A stretch of 64,000 bases of DNA from Cornus controversa. Its lineage: Eukaryota > Streptophyta > Magnoliopsida > Cornales > Cornaceae. A model generated the notes under the pieces. It saw only the letters and a list, made by a program, of their open reading frames with translations. It did not search any database and had not been told where the DNA came from. The stretch covers positions 29,522,336 through 29,586,335 of the forward strand of contig CM048849.1 of the NCBI GenBank assembly GCA_026545225.1, given 5' to 3'. Shown here piece by piece: positions 1 through 12,669 of the stretch (the first letter of the stretch is position 1; each line of letters starts with the position of its first letter). The position numbers were made by a program, and so were the translations under genes.

Positions 1-1530
1 TTATTTTTCTATTCTTTATTTTATTTTTTGTATTATTATAAATTCAGTTTAAAAAAAAAATCATTTCTCTATTTCATATTTATTTTCACCTATATTATTT
101 CACTTGGTTTGTGGGGTATAGTGGTTTGTTTTGATAGGTTCTAGCATCTGAGTTTGGGGGAATGCCCGCATTGCCTTTATACTACTGGTTTGTGCTATTT
201 TCCTGCCACTCCTCCGTGATCATGGTAATATCGTTCTAACTCTTCTCTATGCTTTTATTGGATGTACATTGAGGACAATGTACAGTTAAAGTTTGGGGGA
301 GAGGCGATGCCTTTTATGTGTTTTATTGCAATGGGGGAAATTTTTTATGAAATTCTTCTTGTTTTAGGACTTTTTGGTTATTTTATTTTCCTAGTTTGTT
401 TTTTATTTTTGTTTGTTTTATTGTTAGGTATGATGTTTTTACACTATTCAAGGGTTTAATACTGTATGTAGGTGCTTAACTTGCAATTCTTAGGTATGTT
501 TTAAATTTTGGAAACTGTGGTTTGAATTTAGTGGTTTAAATCATGGTTTGCATTGACATGCTTTGGAGTGATTGGTTTTAGTTTCCTCACATGCACAACA
601 CACTAGCATAATCTTGTGAGGTATACAATTTGGCTTTGAGTTGTTGAGTTACATATGTTTGATGTTAATTAGTATCCCTTGAGAATGAGTACCGATGATC
701 TGTTTCACTTGACTTCAATGAAAAAAAGGGAATAATTGTTGAAAAGCAAATCAATTTGATCCTTTTCATGAGTAACCAAATCTCTTGCCTTAGTAAGCAT
801 TGAGTTTCGTGTCAAAAGTGAGGGGTGAGAAAAGATGAGCATTGGTTATCTTGGTTTGTAGCCTGTCTGATTTGAGTTATTCGGTTCTTTGGGGTGCTTT
901 GACACTTAGTGCCCTAAAGCCATCTGGTTTGGGAGTCACTGACTGAAAGTTTGCTACCTAGATCTTCTAGAGAGCTTAATGGACCAAGACATTGCACAAC
1001 CAATAAAGTAATAAAGAAAAAAAAGAAGAGAAACAAAATTCATGTATTCATGTTTGGAAGTATGAGTTCAATAAGGAGAGCTAGTGAGTTGAAGGGGTAT
1101 GTGACTTCATATATTTGGAGCTAAGTTTTGCTACATGAGATAATTGCTAGTTCACTTTTCATAGGGAATTAAGGCTAGTTGCTTTGAGTTGTCTTGATGT
1201 GAATTATGCATGGGGACCATTGCTTTGAATTATAGACTTTAGAAGTTTGAAATTATTCTTGAATGCAAGTTTGTAACTTATATTGTAATCTTCTTCTTGA
1301 TTAATGTTTAAACAGGAATTTGGAATGTTTGTGGGTAACATTTTTGAAAACCTTTATGAGACTATAACTCGTCCACTAAGGGGAACCTAGGGGCTCAAAG
1401 GCTTGTTGCATATGGTAAATGCAATCGTTTCTCCTACGAAAGAGGAGTTAAGTAGTTTAGTTATTTTTTTTGGTTTTAGTTTTATTTTATTCTATTGCTA
1501 AGGGACTAGCAATATGTAAGTTTGGGAGTA
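1..1530 (+). mobile_element. 3' internal region of Athila-like LTR element A (truncated by window edge)
   Basis: This non-coding stretch closely matches the 3' internal parts of the related elements at 24050-25544 and 30370-33349, and in reverse at 2619-4200. Shared landmarks are several runs of the AAGTTTGGGGG type (about 155 and 287), the GAGGCGATGCC block near 301, and the run ending in a polypurine tract at 1518-1530 directly before an LTR start. No protein of the family is encoded here; the short ORFs are AT-rich chance frames. The 5' part of the element lies outside the window. Family assignment is inferred from better preserved copies. Confidence 0.8.
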
Positions 1531-1904
1531 TGATCAGCATTGAATGTCGCGCATTCTAACCTCTTAACTTGCATATTTTATTCTCTTACTGATAGATTAT
1601 ATGTGATTTTTCTTTGTTTTTTTGTTTTCTATATTTCAGGACATCAATGATTATTTTAGTTAAAAACATGATTTTGGGCTTTTCAAAATGACGTTCAAGA
1701 AGGTTATATTAAACCTACATCAAGTGGATCACTTCAAGTCCACATTTCAACTCAAAATAGCCTAAGGAAGAGACCCAAGAGAATTATAACTGCTTAAGGG
1801 TATTTCGACCTAAAATCCAATTTTGTGCGTAATACAATTTTAATCCCACTTTTGAAAATAGCCCAAAATTATTACTTTCGAGCCTCAAATTGACTCAATT
1901 CTCG
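1531..1904 (+). repeat. Truncated 3' LTR of element A (first ~374 bp)
   Basis: The segment starts TGATCAGCATTGAATG, matching LTR starts at 16754, 25545 and 33350, and directly follows a polypurine tract. It follows the LTR consensus to about 1904, where the sequence abruptly becomes the interior of an LTR in the opposite orientation. The remaining ~1.1 kb of this LTR is absent. Confidence 0.8.
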
Positions 1905-2618
1905 AATCAAACCAGTGATGTTTAGTTAGAGCTCCATCAAAACCCTGGTGGTTGAACTAGCCGCTCATGATACGCCTTGTTCTCCAATGATCCTCCACTC
2001 CAAAAGCTCTTCAAAGCTGCTGCCAAGCCCTTCAATACAGCCTCAATTTGTCACTTTAAATAGCCAAGAGAATACATCAAAGTCCTAATCCAATTAGGAA
2101 TTAATTAGGTTTTCCCGCAGCACTAATTAGGTGGGTTTTTCTTGCTGACTTTCGGCCCAACTTTTGACCCACTAGAACTCCGATTCACGGAATTTCCGTG
2201 AAATACAAAAGTGTGCAGAATCAAATTTCGTTTGAACCATGGTGAAATTAAGTTGATTTGAGGCTCGAAAATAACACTTCTGGTCCGTTTTCCAAAATGG
2301 GATTAAGCCTGTATTATGCGCAGATTTGGGCTTCAGGCCCGAAACCTTCTTAAGCAGCTGTAATTCTCTTGGACCTCTTCCTTGGGTTGATTTGAGTTAA
2401 AATAAATGGTTGAATGTATCTCCTTGATGTAGGCTTCATTTAACCATTTTGGATGTCTTCTTTAAAAGCCCAAAACCATGGTTTTAACTGAAATAATCAT
2501 TAAGGCCCTGAAAATACAGAAAACACTAAAACGAAATAAAATAACAAAATAATCTATCACTAAGAGAATAAAATACATAAGTTAAGAAGCTAGAATGCGT
2601 AACATTCAACGCCTATCA
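1905..2618 (-). repeat. 3' LTR of element B, truncated
   Basis: The sequence matches 8697-7984 of the same element's 5' LTR. The LTR start (TGATAGGCGTTGAATG on the minus strand) lies at 2618, next to the polypurine tract. The distal half is missing: at about 1905 the sequence joins an oppositely oriented LTR fragment of element A. Confidence 0.85.
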
Positions 2619-2632
2619 CACCCCCAAACTTA
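2619..2632 (-). other. Polypurine tract of element B
   Basis: On the minus strand this reads TAAGTTTGGGGGTG, immediately upstream of the 3' LTR start. The same tract precedes the LTRs at 25545 and 33350. In LTR elements such tracts prime plus-strand DNA synthesis. Confidence 0.8.
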
Positions 2633-4630
2633 CATATTACTAGTCCCTTAGTAATAGAATAGAACAAAACTAAAACAAAGAAACTACTAAACACTAACTA
2701 AGCTACCCAACTCCACTTTCGTGGGAGAAACGATTGCATTTAGCATATGCAACAAGCCTTTAAACCCCTAGGTTCCCCCTAGTGGACAAGTATAGTCTCG
2801 TGAGGCTTTCCAGAAATGTTACCCACAAACATTCAAGATTCTGTTTCAACATCAATTAAAGAAGAAGATTACAATATATAGTTACAAACTTGCATTCAAG
2901 AATAGTTTCAAACTTTCAAATTCCACAATTCAAAGAAATGGTCCCCACACATAATTCACATCAACATATCTCAAAATAATCAACTCTAGCTCCCTCGTGA
3001 AAAGTGAACTAGCAGTCATCTCATGTAGCATAACCAAGCTCTGAATATATTAAGGCACATACCCTTTCAACTCACTAGCTCCCCTTATTGAAATCATACT
3101 TCCAAACATGAATACATGACTTTTTCATTTTTTTTTCATTCTTTTCTTTTTTATTGCTTTATTGGTTGTGCAATGTCTTGATCTATTAAGCTTTCTGAAA
3201 GATCCATGTAGCAAGCTTTCAGTCAGTGACTCCCAAACCAGATGGCTTTAGGGCACTAGGCTTTAAGATACCCCGAAGACCTTAATTACTCGAATCAATC
3301 AGGCTATAAATCAAGACAACCAATGCTCATCTTTTCCCACCCTTTCACTTTTGACGCGAACACTCTGTGCTTCCTGAGGCATAGAGGCCCGGTTACTCAT
3401 GAAAATGATCAAATTGATTTGCTTATTCATCAATTTTTTTCTTCCTTTTTTTCTTTTTTTTTTTCTTTTTCATTGAAGTCAAGTAAAACACATCATCGGT
3501 ACTCATTCTCAAGAGATACTAATTAATATCAAGCATATGTAACTCAATAACTCACAGCCCAAGTTTATACCTCACAAAATTATGCTAGTGTGTCTGTGCA
3601 TGTAAGGAAACTAAAATCAATCACCCCAAAGCATGTTAATGTAAACCATGATTAAAACCACTTAATTTAAACCACAATTTTCAAAAATTTAAAACATACT
3701 CAAAAATTGCAAGTTAAGCACCTACATAAGGTATTAATCCCTTGAATAATGTAAAAACATTCTACCTAAAAATAAAACAAAAGAAAATAAAATAAACAAA
3801 CTAAGAAAATAAAATAAACAAAAATCCTAAAATAAGAAGAATTTCACAAATTTTCCCCCATATTGCAATAAAGCACATAAATAGGCATCGCCTCACCCCC
3901 AAACTTAAACTGTACATTGTCCTCAATGTACTGCCAATCAAAGCATAGAGAATAGTAAGAACGATGTTACCATGATCATGGAGTAGTGGCGAGAAAATAT
4001 AGCAAACCAATAGCATGAAGGTAAGGCAAGCACACCCCAAACTTGGATATTACAACTTGTGAAAACAAACCACTATACCCCAAAGACCAAGTAAAATAAT
4101 ATGGGGAAAATAAATACGAAATAAAATTTTTTTTTTAAATGAAGGAAAAAAAAACCAATACGAAAAAATAAAATAAAGAAAAGAAAAATAAAAATAAAAC
4201 TAAAACTAAAAATACAAAAGATAGTTACCTCTGAAAAAATCAAGGAGAAGGTGGTGCCGAAGCATCTAAGTCATGGCCGAAATGTTGCATCAAAATCAAC
4301 CAACTAGTCCACAATCAATTTGCAATGTCCTCCCCCAAACTTGTAGCACAAAACTCCTCAAAGAAATCAACCCGCTTCCACAATTAATTCACACCTCTTG
4401 TGAAGAATGAAATATGAAAAAGTTGAACTTTTAATGATGAATGAGAATAAAAAGTTGAAATTGATGATCTTGATGGTGATGAATGATGATCAAATAGGTG
4501 TTTGACAATAAAAATGGAAGATTTTAGAGTGTATATTGATGTAGGAGAGGCACCAAGGCTTAAATTTTCCAAGTGGGAGCAAGGAGGCATGCAAGGAGCC
4601 TTAAATAAGCAAAATTGAAACAGATTGGCA

Positions 4631-4800
4631 TGTGGGGGGCTGGGGCGATCGATCCCCCTTGGGTTGGGCGATCGATCGCCTAGCTGGTTGCACCCTCATT
4701 AAGAGAAAAGATGGGGGCGATCAATCCCCCTTCAAAGGGGCGATCGATCCCCCTGCTGGGTGCTCTTTGGGCCTCTATCGCCCAAGGTCAACCGGGAAGA
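4631..4800 (-). repeat. GATCGATC palindrome island in element B
   Basis: A GC-rich island in otherwise AT-rich sequence, built from repeated self-complementary words such as GGCGATCGATCGCC and GCGATCGATCCCCC. Homologous islands with the same words lie at 23440-23645 and 29820-29935 in related elements, each between the pol remnant and the 3' non-coding region. Function unknown. Confidence 0.8.
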
Positions 4801-5120
4801 GAAAAATTGAGCTATTGATCACCCAAGGTCCACTGAGACCTCTCTTTTTCACCTATTTTTAGTCCAAATACCTCGGTACACCTCTTGACATCCCCTGGAA
4901 GCAACTAAGACATCAAAGACTCAAAGAAAACACATTAAAACACACCTAATAATGGAAGAAAAAATAAAGAAAAACATAAACTAAAAATAATAAAATAAAA
5001 TAAAATAAAATAAAATAAAAATAAAAATAAAAGAAAACTAAAGAAATTAAAAGATAGAAATACATACAAATCCTACAATTTAACGTCCGTAGGTGACGGT
5101 CATCGACTTCAATTGAAAGT

Positions 5121-5600
5121 TCACCCAATGCCACATCTCTTGAGGAGATTTAATTTCATCCCACCTATATGATCCTCACCTCCTTGTGTCGAACTCAAAG
5201 TGACCGGAATGGTCTCATTGGCTTTGAAAAATACATCTCTCTGCCTTGATGGAAGATGTTTCAATTTTACCCATGGAGGAGACTCTAATGATGGCATCGG
5301 AGGAGTGCTAGAAAAAATAGACAATGGCTCAATCAGAATCCTCCAAGGTGGAGTATTTTTCATGGCCACTACATCAAGTAAATCATTCACCCCCTCAATG
5401 GACTTCTCAACATCATGAGATAGAGCAACCGGATCATCTTCTTCAACATAATCATCAAAGCCATCCATGAAGAAACAATCCCTGTCATCTAGAGGATGTT
5501 GAATGGCATTATAAGTATTTAATTTCACCTTAGGCTCATGAGAAATTTTAACATTTGGACTCTTTGTCACCTCTTCTTTATCACGCTTCTTCTCCCCCAC
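5121..5600 (-). pseudogene. pol remnant fused behind gag (element B)
   Basis: A 159-residue open frame in the same phase as the upstream gag, separated from it by nonsense codons. Its first part resembles the spacer after the Athila protease (VKLNTYNAIQH, then an acidic FDDYVEEDDP segment). The KNTPPWRI and LKHLPS motifs that normally precede reverse transcriptase follow. It then ends in EDHIGGMKLNLLKRCGIG and a stop. The same terminal peptide occurs at 23150-23201 and 29460-29519, so the deletion of RT to integrase is shared by several copies. It is not a functional polymerase. Whether the fused protein was ever useful, for example as an extended Gag, is unknown. Confidence 0.75.
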
Positions 5601-5777
5601 CTTGTTGTCACTTATTTCTCCACTTCTAAGAGTGGTGATGGCTTGAAATTGTTCATGGCGTGGGTTGCTTCAAGAAGAAATATTGTCAAGGGCATGAACC
5701 ACTCTTGGGTTGGCAACTAGTTGGCTTATTAGTTTCCCCTCTTCTCTTCTACTCACGGCATTGACAAGTTATCCAAA

Positions 5778-6960
5778 CTAAGATTCCAGTTTGACAATCG
5801 ACTGAGAGTGAGAGTGAACCATTTGAGTAGTGGATTGAATTGTTTCTGCTATAGCTTGCACTGTCTCTACAATAGAGTCAAGCTTCTCAAGTTTTGCTAG
5901 GACAATCGTCATCTTGTCTTCAATAGCAGAAATTCTTTGTGCCATAGGAACTTGTTCTTGATATGATTGTGAAGGCACATAATTCTGAGGTTGAAAAGTG
6001 GGCTGAATTGCTGCCCCTTGTCCTTGTGGAAAATTGACAAATTGCTCAATTGAAGGGCAATTATTCACATGATGCATAGGACTCGAGCAAAAGTCACATG
6101 GCTTAAACATAGGAGGATATGAAGATGGATTTGGCACTTGACCAACCGCCATGAGTTGCACCACTCTCTGCGACACAACATCGACAATGGTAGACATAGC
6201 ATCTACAGAACCAAACTCAAAAATAGCATCTGTCCTCCTTGTATTGGATGGTCTGCTTGGACGAGATGAAGACACATGCTGCAAAGAATTGTCACTGAGA
6301 TTCCCAAACAAAGTCCATGCTTCATCTTCACTTTTTAACATAAAAGTGCCCCCACATGATGCATCAACCATCTGTCTGTTACTTTCTGTCAGTCCCTCAT
6401 AGAAACACTGCACTAACTGCCACTTTGGAACTTGGTGATGAGGACACTTCCTAATAAGGTCCTTGAATCTCTCCCATGCCTCAAAAAATTGTTCTCCCTC
6501 AAATTGAGAGAAACCAGTGATAGCTCGTCTGAATTGATTGGTCCTCCCTATCAGAAAATATTTTTTCAAAAACTCATTTTGCGTTTGAGTCCATGTAGTG
6601 ATAGAACTCGCCGGTAGAGATCTGAACCAATACTTGGCCTTTTCCTTCAAAGAGAATGGAAATAGTCGCATCCAAAAAGCATCTTCTGAGAAGTTATGAA
6701 TTTTCGTTAATGAGCAAACTTCTATGAAATCATCTAAGTGCTTGTACGGATCCTCATGAGTCAGCCCAAAGTAGGATGGTAACATCTGAATGATACTGGG
6801 CTTGATCTCATAGTTCTGTGTTGTGACATTAGGCAACTGAAAATCAGCTGGTGAATTATAAGTCTCTGGGACATAGTAGTCTCTAATCAATCTCACTTTT
6901 TTCACAACAACATTAGGGACAATATTGTTTTTCCTCATTATTACCACGCACACCATCCAT
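5778..6960 (-). pseudogene. gag: Athila-like Gag, lightly damaged
   Basis: Capsid/nucleocapsid polyprotein of an LTR retrotransposon, which packages element RNA. An open frame runs 6989-5778 (403 codons), but 6989 is a TTG. The ATG homologous to the start in element E (21411) is at 6960-6958 and lies in another frame, so there is a frameshift near the N-terminus; the in-frame ATG is at 6956. Visible parts, numbered from 6989, are the retrotransposon Gag core (SLKEKAKYWFRSLP, then FLKKYF and GFSQFEGEQF), one CX2CX4HX4C zinc knuckle (CDFCSSPMHHVNNC, about residues 298-311) and a C-terminal coiled coil (about 357-395). The frame ends in TAG where element E still has CAG, followed closely by a TAA where E has CAA, after which homology continues in phase. 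Confidence 0.85.
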
Positions 6961-7240
6961 GATGTAAATAATCTCTTCCTCTTGCTCAATGGTATGGTGA
7001 TTGAAGTACCAGAAAAAAATAAATAAATAAATAAACAAAATAAAATAAATTAGATTAGTAGCAAAAATAAGAATTCTAAACTAAAAAAATAAAACAAAAC
7101 AAATTAGTACTTGAAATAAAAATAATAATAATAAAATAAAATAAAATAAATAGAAAAAAACAACATAAAATAAAAATAAAAATCCTAACTAAAAATCCAA
7201 TTAGAACTAATTCTAAAAATCCAAACAATCAAATAGACAG

Positions 7241-7258
7241 TCCCCGACAACGGCGCCA
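7241..7258 (-). other. Primer-binding site, tRNA-Asp type (element B)
   Basis: On the minus strand this reads TGGCGCCGTTGTCGGGGA, one mismatch from the complement of the 3' end of plant tRNA-Asp(GUC). It lies five bases inside the 5' LTR end. The same site occurs at 21206 and 28355 on the plus strand. Confidence 0.85.
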
Positions 7259-7263
7259 AAAAT

Positions 7264-8697
7264 TGATTCGTATGTGAGTGTGACTCAAAAAGTATATCAA
7301 TTAAAAATTTTCACACTTCGCAATAGAACGAACGAATTCCTTGCAGAATAGGGCTATCGAAAGGGGTGTCGAACCTCAGGGACTGTGGTCTGACTGAGTT
7401 GGATATAAGGAATTAATTCTAATTAAATTTAAAAGAAAAGAATTCTGATTTTTATAACTAAATTAACTAATGAAACAATTGAACAAAAGCAAGAAAAACT
7501 AAGGAGTGTAGAGAATATAAGATAAGTCTAGGGTAATTGATTTCACCACTAACTTCACAATCAATGGCCAATTGAACTAACTATGGGGCATCATATCATA
7601 CATAAGTGGTGTCGCTGGCTACAAGCTCACCTCCATCCGTCAAGAAGATAACATATGATTAAGGCTAAGTCATAGACTATCTTCAATTGGCATGGGCCAT
7701 TTGCCTAACTACTCTAATCTAGGGTGCAGTATGGTTCATCTTCTCTAGGCATAATCCATCAAATCTTTTAATGATATATTCAATGAAAACTATTGTGTAA
7801 TAATCACTCTCATGATCACAGAAAACAAGAGGGACGAGTTCAATAACAACAATTAAATATCTAAAACAAGATAAGAAATCATTGAAACTGAATTTATAAG
7901 ACTTTTATTGCTCAATTCTATAATAAGAATCCTCTAAATTACACAATCTATGAATGAATACAAAAATTCCCATTAATTAGAACAATCAAACCAGTGATGT
8001 TTAGTTAGGGCTCCATCAAAACCCTAGTGGCTGAACTAACCGCTCATGATACGCCTTGTTCTCCAATGATCCTCCACTCCAAAAGCTCTTCAAAGCTGCT
8101 GCCAAGCCCTTCAATACAGCCTCAATTTGTCAGTTTAAATAGCCAAGAGAATACATCAAAGTCCTAATCCAATTATGAATTAATTAGGTTTTCCCGCAGC
8201 ACTAATTAGGTGGGTTTTTCCTACTAACGTTTGGACCAACTTTTGACCCACTAGAAGTCCGATTCACAGAATTTCCGTGAAATACAAAAGTGTGCAGAAT
8301 CAAATTTCGTTCAACCTGTACTTAAATTACATCGATTTGAGGCTCAAAAATAAGACTTATGGTCCATTTTTCAAAATGGGATTAAGACTATATTATGCGC
8401 AGATTTGGGCTTCAGGCCCGAAACCTTCTTAAGCAGCTGTAATTCTCTTGGACCTCTTTCTTGGGCTGATTTGAGTTAAAATAAATGGTTGAATGGATCT
8501 CCTTGATGTAGGCTTCATCTAACCATTTTGGATGTCTTCTTTAAAAGCCTAAAATCATGGTTTTAACTGAAATAATCATTAAGGACCTGAAAATACAGAA
8601 AACACTAAAACGAAGTAAAATAATAAAATAATCTATCACTAAGAGAATAAAATACATAAGTTAAGAAGCTAGAATGCGTAACATTCAACGCCTATCA
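7264..8697 (-). repeat. 5' LTR of element B (1434 bp)
   Basis: The complete LTR on the minus strand runs from TGATAGGCGTTGAATG (8697) to ...CATACGAATCA (7264), with TGAT/ATCA termini. It aligns with LTRs at 16754-21200 (split), 25545-26996, 26997-28349 (truncated) and 33350-34836. The flank at 8698 is degenerate pol sequence of element C. Confidence 0.88.
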
Positions 8698-9412
8698 GAT
8701 TTGAAGCTATGATGACTGGAAGGGTGTCACTTGGGCAAGGAACACATACTTGAGAGCAACCGATAATGGCTTAAGCTCAATTTGTGGAGGAGACACAAGG
8801 GATGGAATTAGAGGAGTACTTGAAAGAGGAGGAAGAGGCTCTATTGGTGTCTTCTATTTTGAAAAGTCATTTACAATGATGACATCAAGCATTGTATTTA
8901 TGTCTTAAATTGATTTCACGATGTCAAAGTCGTCACAATTGAAGTGACTTAGGCACAGCTCTAAAGGATCTTTGGTTAAGATGTGAGGGACCACTTCTTC
9001 AACAAGCTCATCCACAACATCCATGCAAAAGCACTCGCTTTCATCATTGGAAGTGTGGTGGGATACATTGAAGATGTTCAACCTTACATTCATATTCCCG
9101 AATGAGATGTCCATTACCCCGGTACGGCAATTAACGCAAGCGTTAGTCGTAGCCAATAAGGTACGACCTAGAATGATTGAAAGATGTCGAGTAAGGTTTT
9201 GGATGGTTTCCATATCAAGGACTATAAATTCCAGCAGAAAGTAAAATTTGTCCTTATAAGGACATCCTCAATTATACCCCGTGATTGCTTTACCGAGTGG
9301 TCGGCAAGTTGTAACATAATGGTGGTTGGTTTGAGTTCCCCTAGCCCTAATTTCTTATAAACCGAGTAAGGAAGTAAGTTAACACTAGCTCCCAAATCAA
9401 GGAGGGCCCTCT
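8698..9412 (-). pseudogene. Athila-like aspartic protease and pol spacer, broken
   Basis: Retroviral-type protease region of element C. On the minus strand one can follow the active-site block DLGASVNLLPYSVYKKLG (about 9402-9349; D-L/S-G-A is the catalytic signature) and GLGELKPTT. After a frameshift comes ILGRTLLATTNACVNCRTGV with GNMNVRLNIF (within 9213-8905), then an acidic spacer, ELKPLS, and, after another shift, DTLPVIIASN at the cut end. Frameshifts and stops show it is inactive. Its presence here and absence from B, E and F defines what the latter lost. Confidence 0.75.
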
Positions 9413-10287
9413 TGAACTATTGATCACCAATGACACAAGAAATTATCAGAGAACCCAAATCTTTGAATTTAGGAAGGGTGTTATGTTGAAAGATGGAACT
9501 TACTTCCTCGGTTAGAAGGACTTTCTTAGGAACTTGGTTCCTAGATTTAGGCTTTTATATGCATAAGTCCTTTAAAAATTTAGCATATGGGGTAATTTAT
9601 CTTATAGCATCAAGGAGAGGGAGATTAATTTTAACTTGTTTGAAAATCTCTATCATATCCGAAATTTTCTCTCCTTACTTCCCAAAATGAGAAGGCTCAC
9701 TCAATCTTTGTGAAAATGGAACTCTAGGTTCAAATAAAGCTTCTTGATTTAGAGTAGATGATAATTGGGCTTCAATTGCCATTCCTTTATCTTTTGAAGA
9801 GTTTGGTTGTTTGGAAGAAACATTTAGATTAACAATTTGGATTCAAATAGTGCTCACATTCTTTCTCTCTTAGTTTATCAACTTGATTTTCTAACATCCT
9901 ACCACTCCTTAATGTTGTAATTGATTGAGCTTGTTCTTGATTTATATACAAGGAAGAAGAAGAAGGCTCATCAACTACATGTACTTCTTTAGGGTTTGCC
10001 ACATGTTGGCTCTACAATCTCCCATCCTCACTTTTATTCAATGCATTTTCTAGTTGTCCCATTTGGGATTCTATTTTTGGAATAGATTAAAAGTGGAAAT
10101 GAAACAATTGAGTATTTGACTCAATGTTGCCTAAAGCTGCCAAGACCTTGTCCTCAAAATTAGGATTTCAAGGAAGAGGTGGTGGAGTAGTGTAGAAACT
10201 TGAATTGGATTAATAACATCTAGGTTGGAATTGAGATGGACCTTGTTGGCTTTGAGGTCCCCAAGGTCCTTAACTTTGATAATGACC
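9413..10287 (-). other. Degenerate gag-pro spacer of element C
   Basis: No sustained frame is seen. The stretch lies between the Gag zinc-knuckle region and the protease in the reading direction and contains coiled-coil-like and charged fragments expected of the Gag C-terminus. It is treated as decayed coding sequence of element C. Confidence 0.5.
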
Positions 10288-10790
10288 TTAGTTTCCATAT
10301 TGGAAATTGAGATGATCTCTCAACCCCAAGTTATAAGAGTTTTGATAAGAATTTTGGCCCAACCTAGAATAGAGTGCATTCACTCGCTCTTGAGAGAATT
10401 CGGGGTATTGCCCCACATGAGGACAATTCCTAATATAATGAGAGGGACTAGGGCAAAAGGAACACATATCATGTGTAGGAGTAGGAATGGAACTCAGAGG
10501 AGTAAGAGAAAGAGAAGAAGTCCCCACCAATATAACTTGGTACAATTTCTTGGAAAGAGCATATATTTTCATTTCGGTTGCGTGTTACTTACGCAATTCA
10601 AAGATACTCCCAGCCTTGGCATTGGAGGGAGCAACATTCTTACCCTTCCTTTCAATTGAAGAATGTTGAGACGAATTTTTGCTCAAGTTCTCAAAGAGAG
10701 TCCACGCCTCATCAGAACTTTTAAGAAAGAATGTACTCCCACAACTAGCATCTACCATTTACTTATATGGCTCACCTAGACCATCATAGA
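10288..10790 (-). pseudogene. Gag C-terminal half of element C, with zinc knuckle
   Basis: Reading leftwards from the solo-LTR insertion, the frame gives a GFYDGLGEPYK-like block that corresponds to QCFYEGLTESNRQ in element B. A further frame (10572-10288) carries CSFCPSPSHYIRNC, a CX2CX4HX4C knuckle, then an asparagine/glutamine/tyrosine-rich tail. It continues the Gag whose N-terminal half is at 13440-13992. Stops and frameshifts interrupt it. Confidence 0.7.
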
Positions 10791-12669
10791 AACCTTGTGA
10801 CGACCCAAAAAAAATTTTCAAATTATAATTACGGGTCGGTGACTTTTAAGCATGATTAGTCATTTAATGACGTGCTTAGTGGATTTAAATAATCCTTTTT
10901 CATGTTTTCGATTACGGGTGTGAGATCGGAACGGATCCGGATAAATCGGGAGGTAACTACGGACACTTTAGAGTGGCGTAGGGGTGTGGATGTAAGTTTG
11001 AGGACATAAGTGAAGTTTTGAAAAGAGGGAAAATGTTAGTTTGTGAATAAATGCAAATAGCTCATAACAAGGAGCAAAAAGAGGAGAGATTGAGGGTTTA
11101 GTTGCAAAATGGAATATATGAATTATATATATATGATATATATGGAAAAGGAGAGAGAAGATCAGATTTTTGGGGGTTCTCTCTCTCTCTTGGCCGGATC
11201 TCACTCTCTCTCTCTACAAGTTTCTCTTCTCTCCTTCTCTCTAAGTTTTGAGGGCCTAGAAGTGAGATTTGAGGGTGGAGCCAAGAAATAAAGTTGCTCC
11301 CCTCACTCTCCTCTTCGATTTGATCAGTGGAAAGTTGCCATTGGAGGAGTTTGAAGCTTGGTGAAAATTGAATCTTCAACAACCAAGCTTGGATTTGAGG
11401 TAGGGGTATCTCTTCTTCCCTAAGTGTCAATTCTATAGGTTGAATTGTGGGCTTCTTGGGGTGGTTAACATGCTAGGTGAAATTAGGAGGTTGGGTTTTC
11501 CTCTCCTTGTTGTATTTGTTCTATGATTGCATGTTGAATAGGTAATTTATGTGTATTACATGTTATAGAGTTAATATATGTATGACATGTATGAGGTTTT
11601 TGGTAAATGCTATGTGAAAAATATGATTTGGTGTTACTTGAGCATGTAATTTGATGCCAAAGTGTAAAGCCTTGTAAATGTATGCTAGGTTTCATTATTT
11701 GGTGATACTTGTGGTGTTGACATCATCCATGAACATGTTGCAACATGGTATTTGATAAAATGTCCCAAAGAGGGTTTTTCTTTGAAAATGTGACATGGGG
11801 TTTCGGAGCATGCCCACCCATGTCTCTTTTGTTGGGGTTTTGAAAAATCATGAACCATTTGTGTGTGTGTGTAAACATGCATTGCTTGAGAGCATTCATT
11901 TGAGAATGTTGCTCATGTGTTGAATATGCTATGTATGTCTAATTGCTCTAGCATATGCCATGTAACCGATAGGGATGCTATGACTTGCATTCATGTAGGT
12001 CAGTGTCGAGTTGGCACTTAGGTGGGGTTAGGGTATCTCTATTGAGCCGCAGTGGTGTTCACCCCGCTCCCCCCAACATTTTTTAGGTTGTGCGCCAAGA
12101 TTGGATGAAAAAGGGACTTCATAGTCACTTGTGGAGGCTTTGGAATTCAATTGTAGCATGATGGTCATTTGGATAAATTTTGAAGGTTTATGTTTAAACC
12201 ATGTGATGGTAGCTATCCATGCCGGTTTGTGGCATGTGGTCTAGATGGAAAACATTGTAATTATGTTGATATGTTTTAGTTCATGTGTAACGACTATATA
12301 TTGGTTACATGTGACTTTTGGTGTATGAATGGAAGGATCTGGTTTGGACTCCCATTATGTATTGTCTTGTGTAAATAGAATAAATGATGTCCTTTTTAAG
12401 TTCTTATGTATAATATTGAGAGAATGGATGTTGGAGATTAGATTTGTGCATTCTTACCATGCTATGAACATTATAGATCAATTATGCTTGTTTTGATTTC
12501 AAGGATAAGGTAGCTTGGAAGAAAACTTGAGGGGTTCATGGATTTTTGATTCTTTGAGACCCAAATTCATTGATTTTGTGTAGTTTTGGTCATATTTTAA
12601 GTTTTATCATGATTTGTATGGTGGTATAGCACATTGGGCTTGAAAAATCAGGTTTTGAGGCATTTTTGG

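Larger units (their letters stand above)
1905..8697 (-). mobile_element. Athila-like LTR retrotransposon B, non-autonomous
   Basis: On the minus strand the order is 5' LTR (8697-7264), tRNA-Asp-type primer-binding site (7258-7241), gag (about 6960-5778), pol remnant (5600-5121), a GATCGATC-rich non-coding island (4800-4631), a long 3' non-coding part, polypurine tract (2632-2619) and a truncated 3' LTR (2618-1905). RT, RNase H and integrase are not visible. The right end abuts degenerate pol sequence of element C, so B probably inserted there; the left end is broken, so no TSD can be scored. The clade call rests on the gag sequence and the tRNA-Asp primer site, which are known for Athila. Confidence 0.85.

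Noticed and set aside
3801-4040. Membrane-protein-like small ORFs in T-rich tracts (also 262-459, 4946-5134, 30429-30701)
   Set aside because: They are hydrophobic only because of poly-T composition and lie in conserved non-coding parts of the LTR elements.
7241-7258. tRNA gene fragment
   Set aside because: Only the 18-nt complement of the tRNA-Asp 3' end is present at an LTR border, as expected for a primer-binding site.
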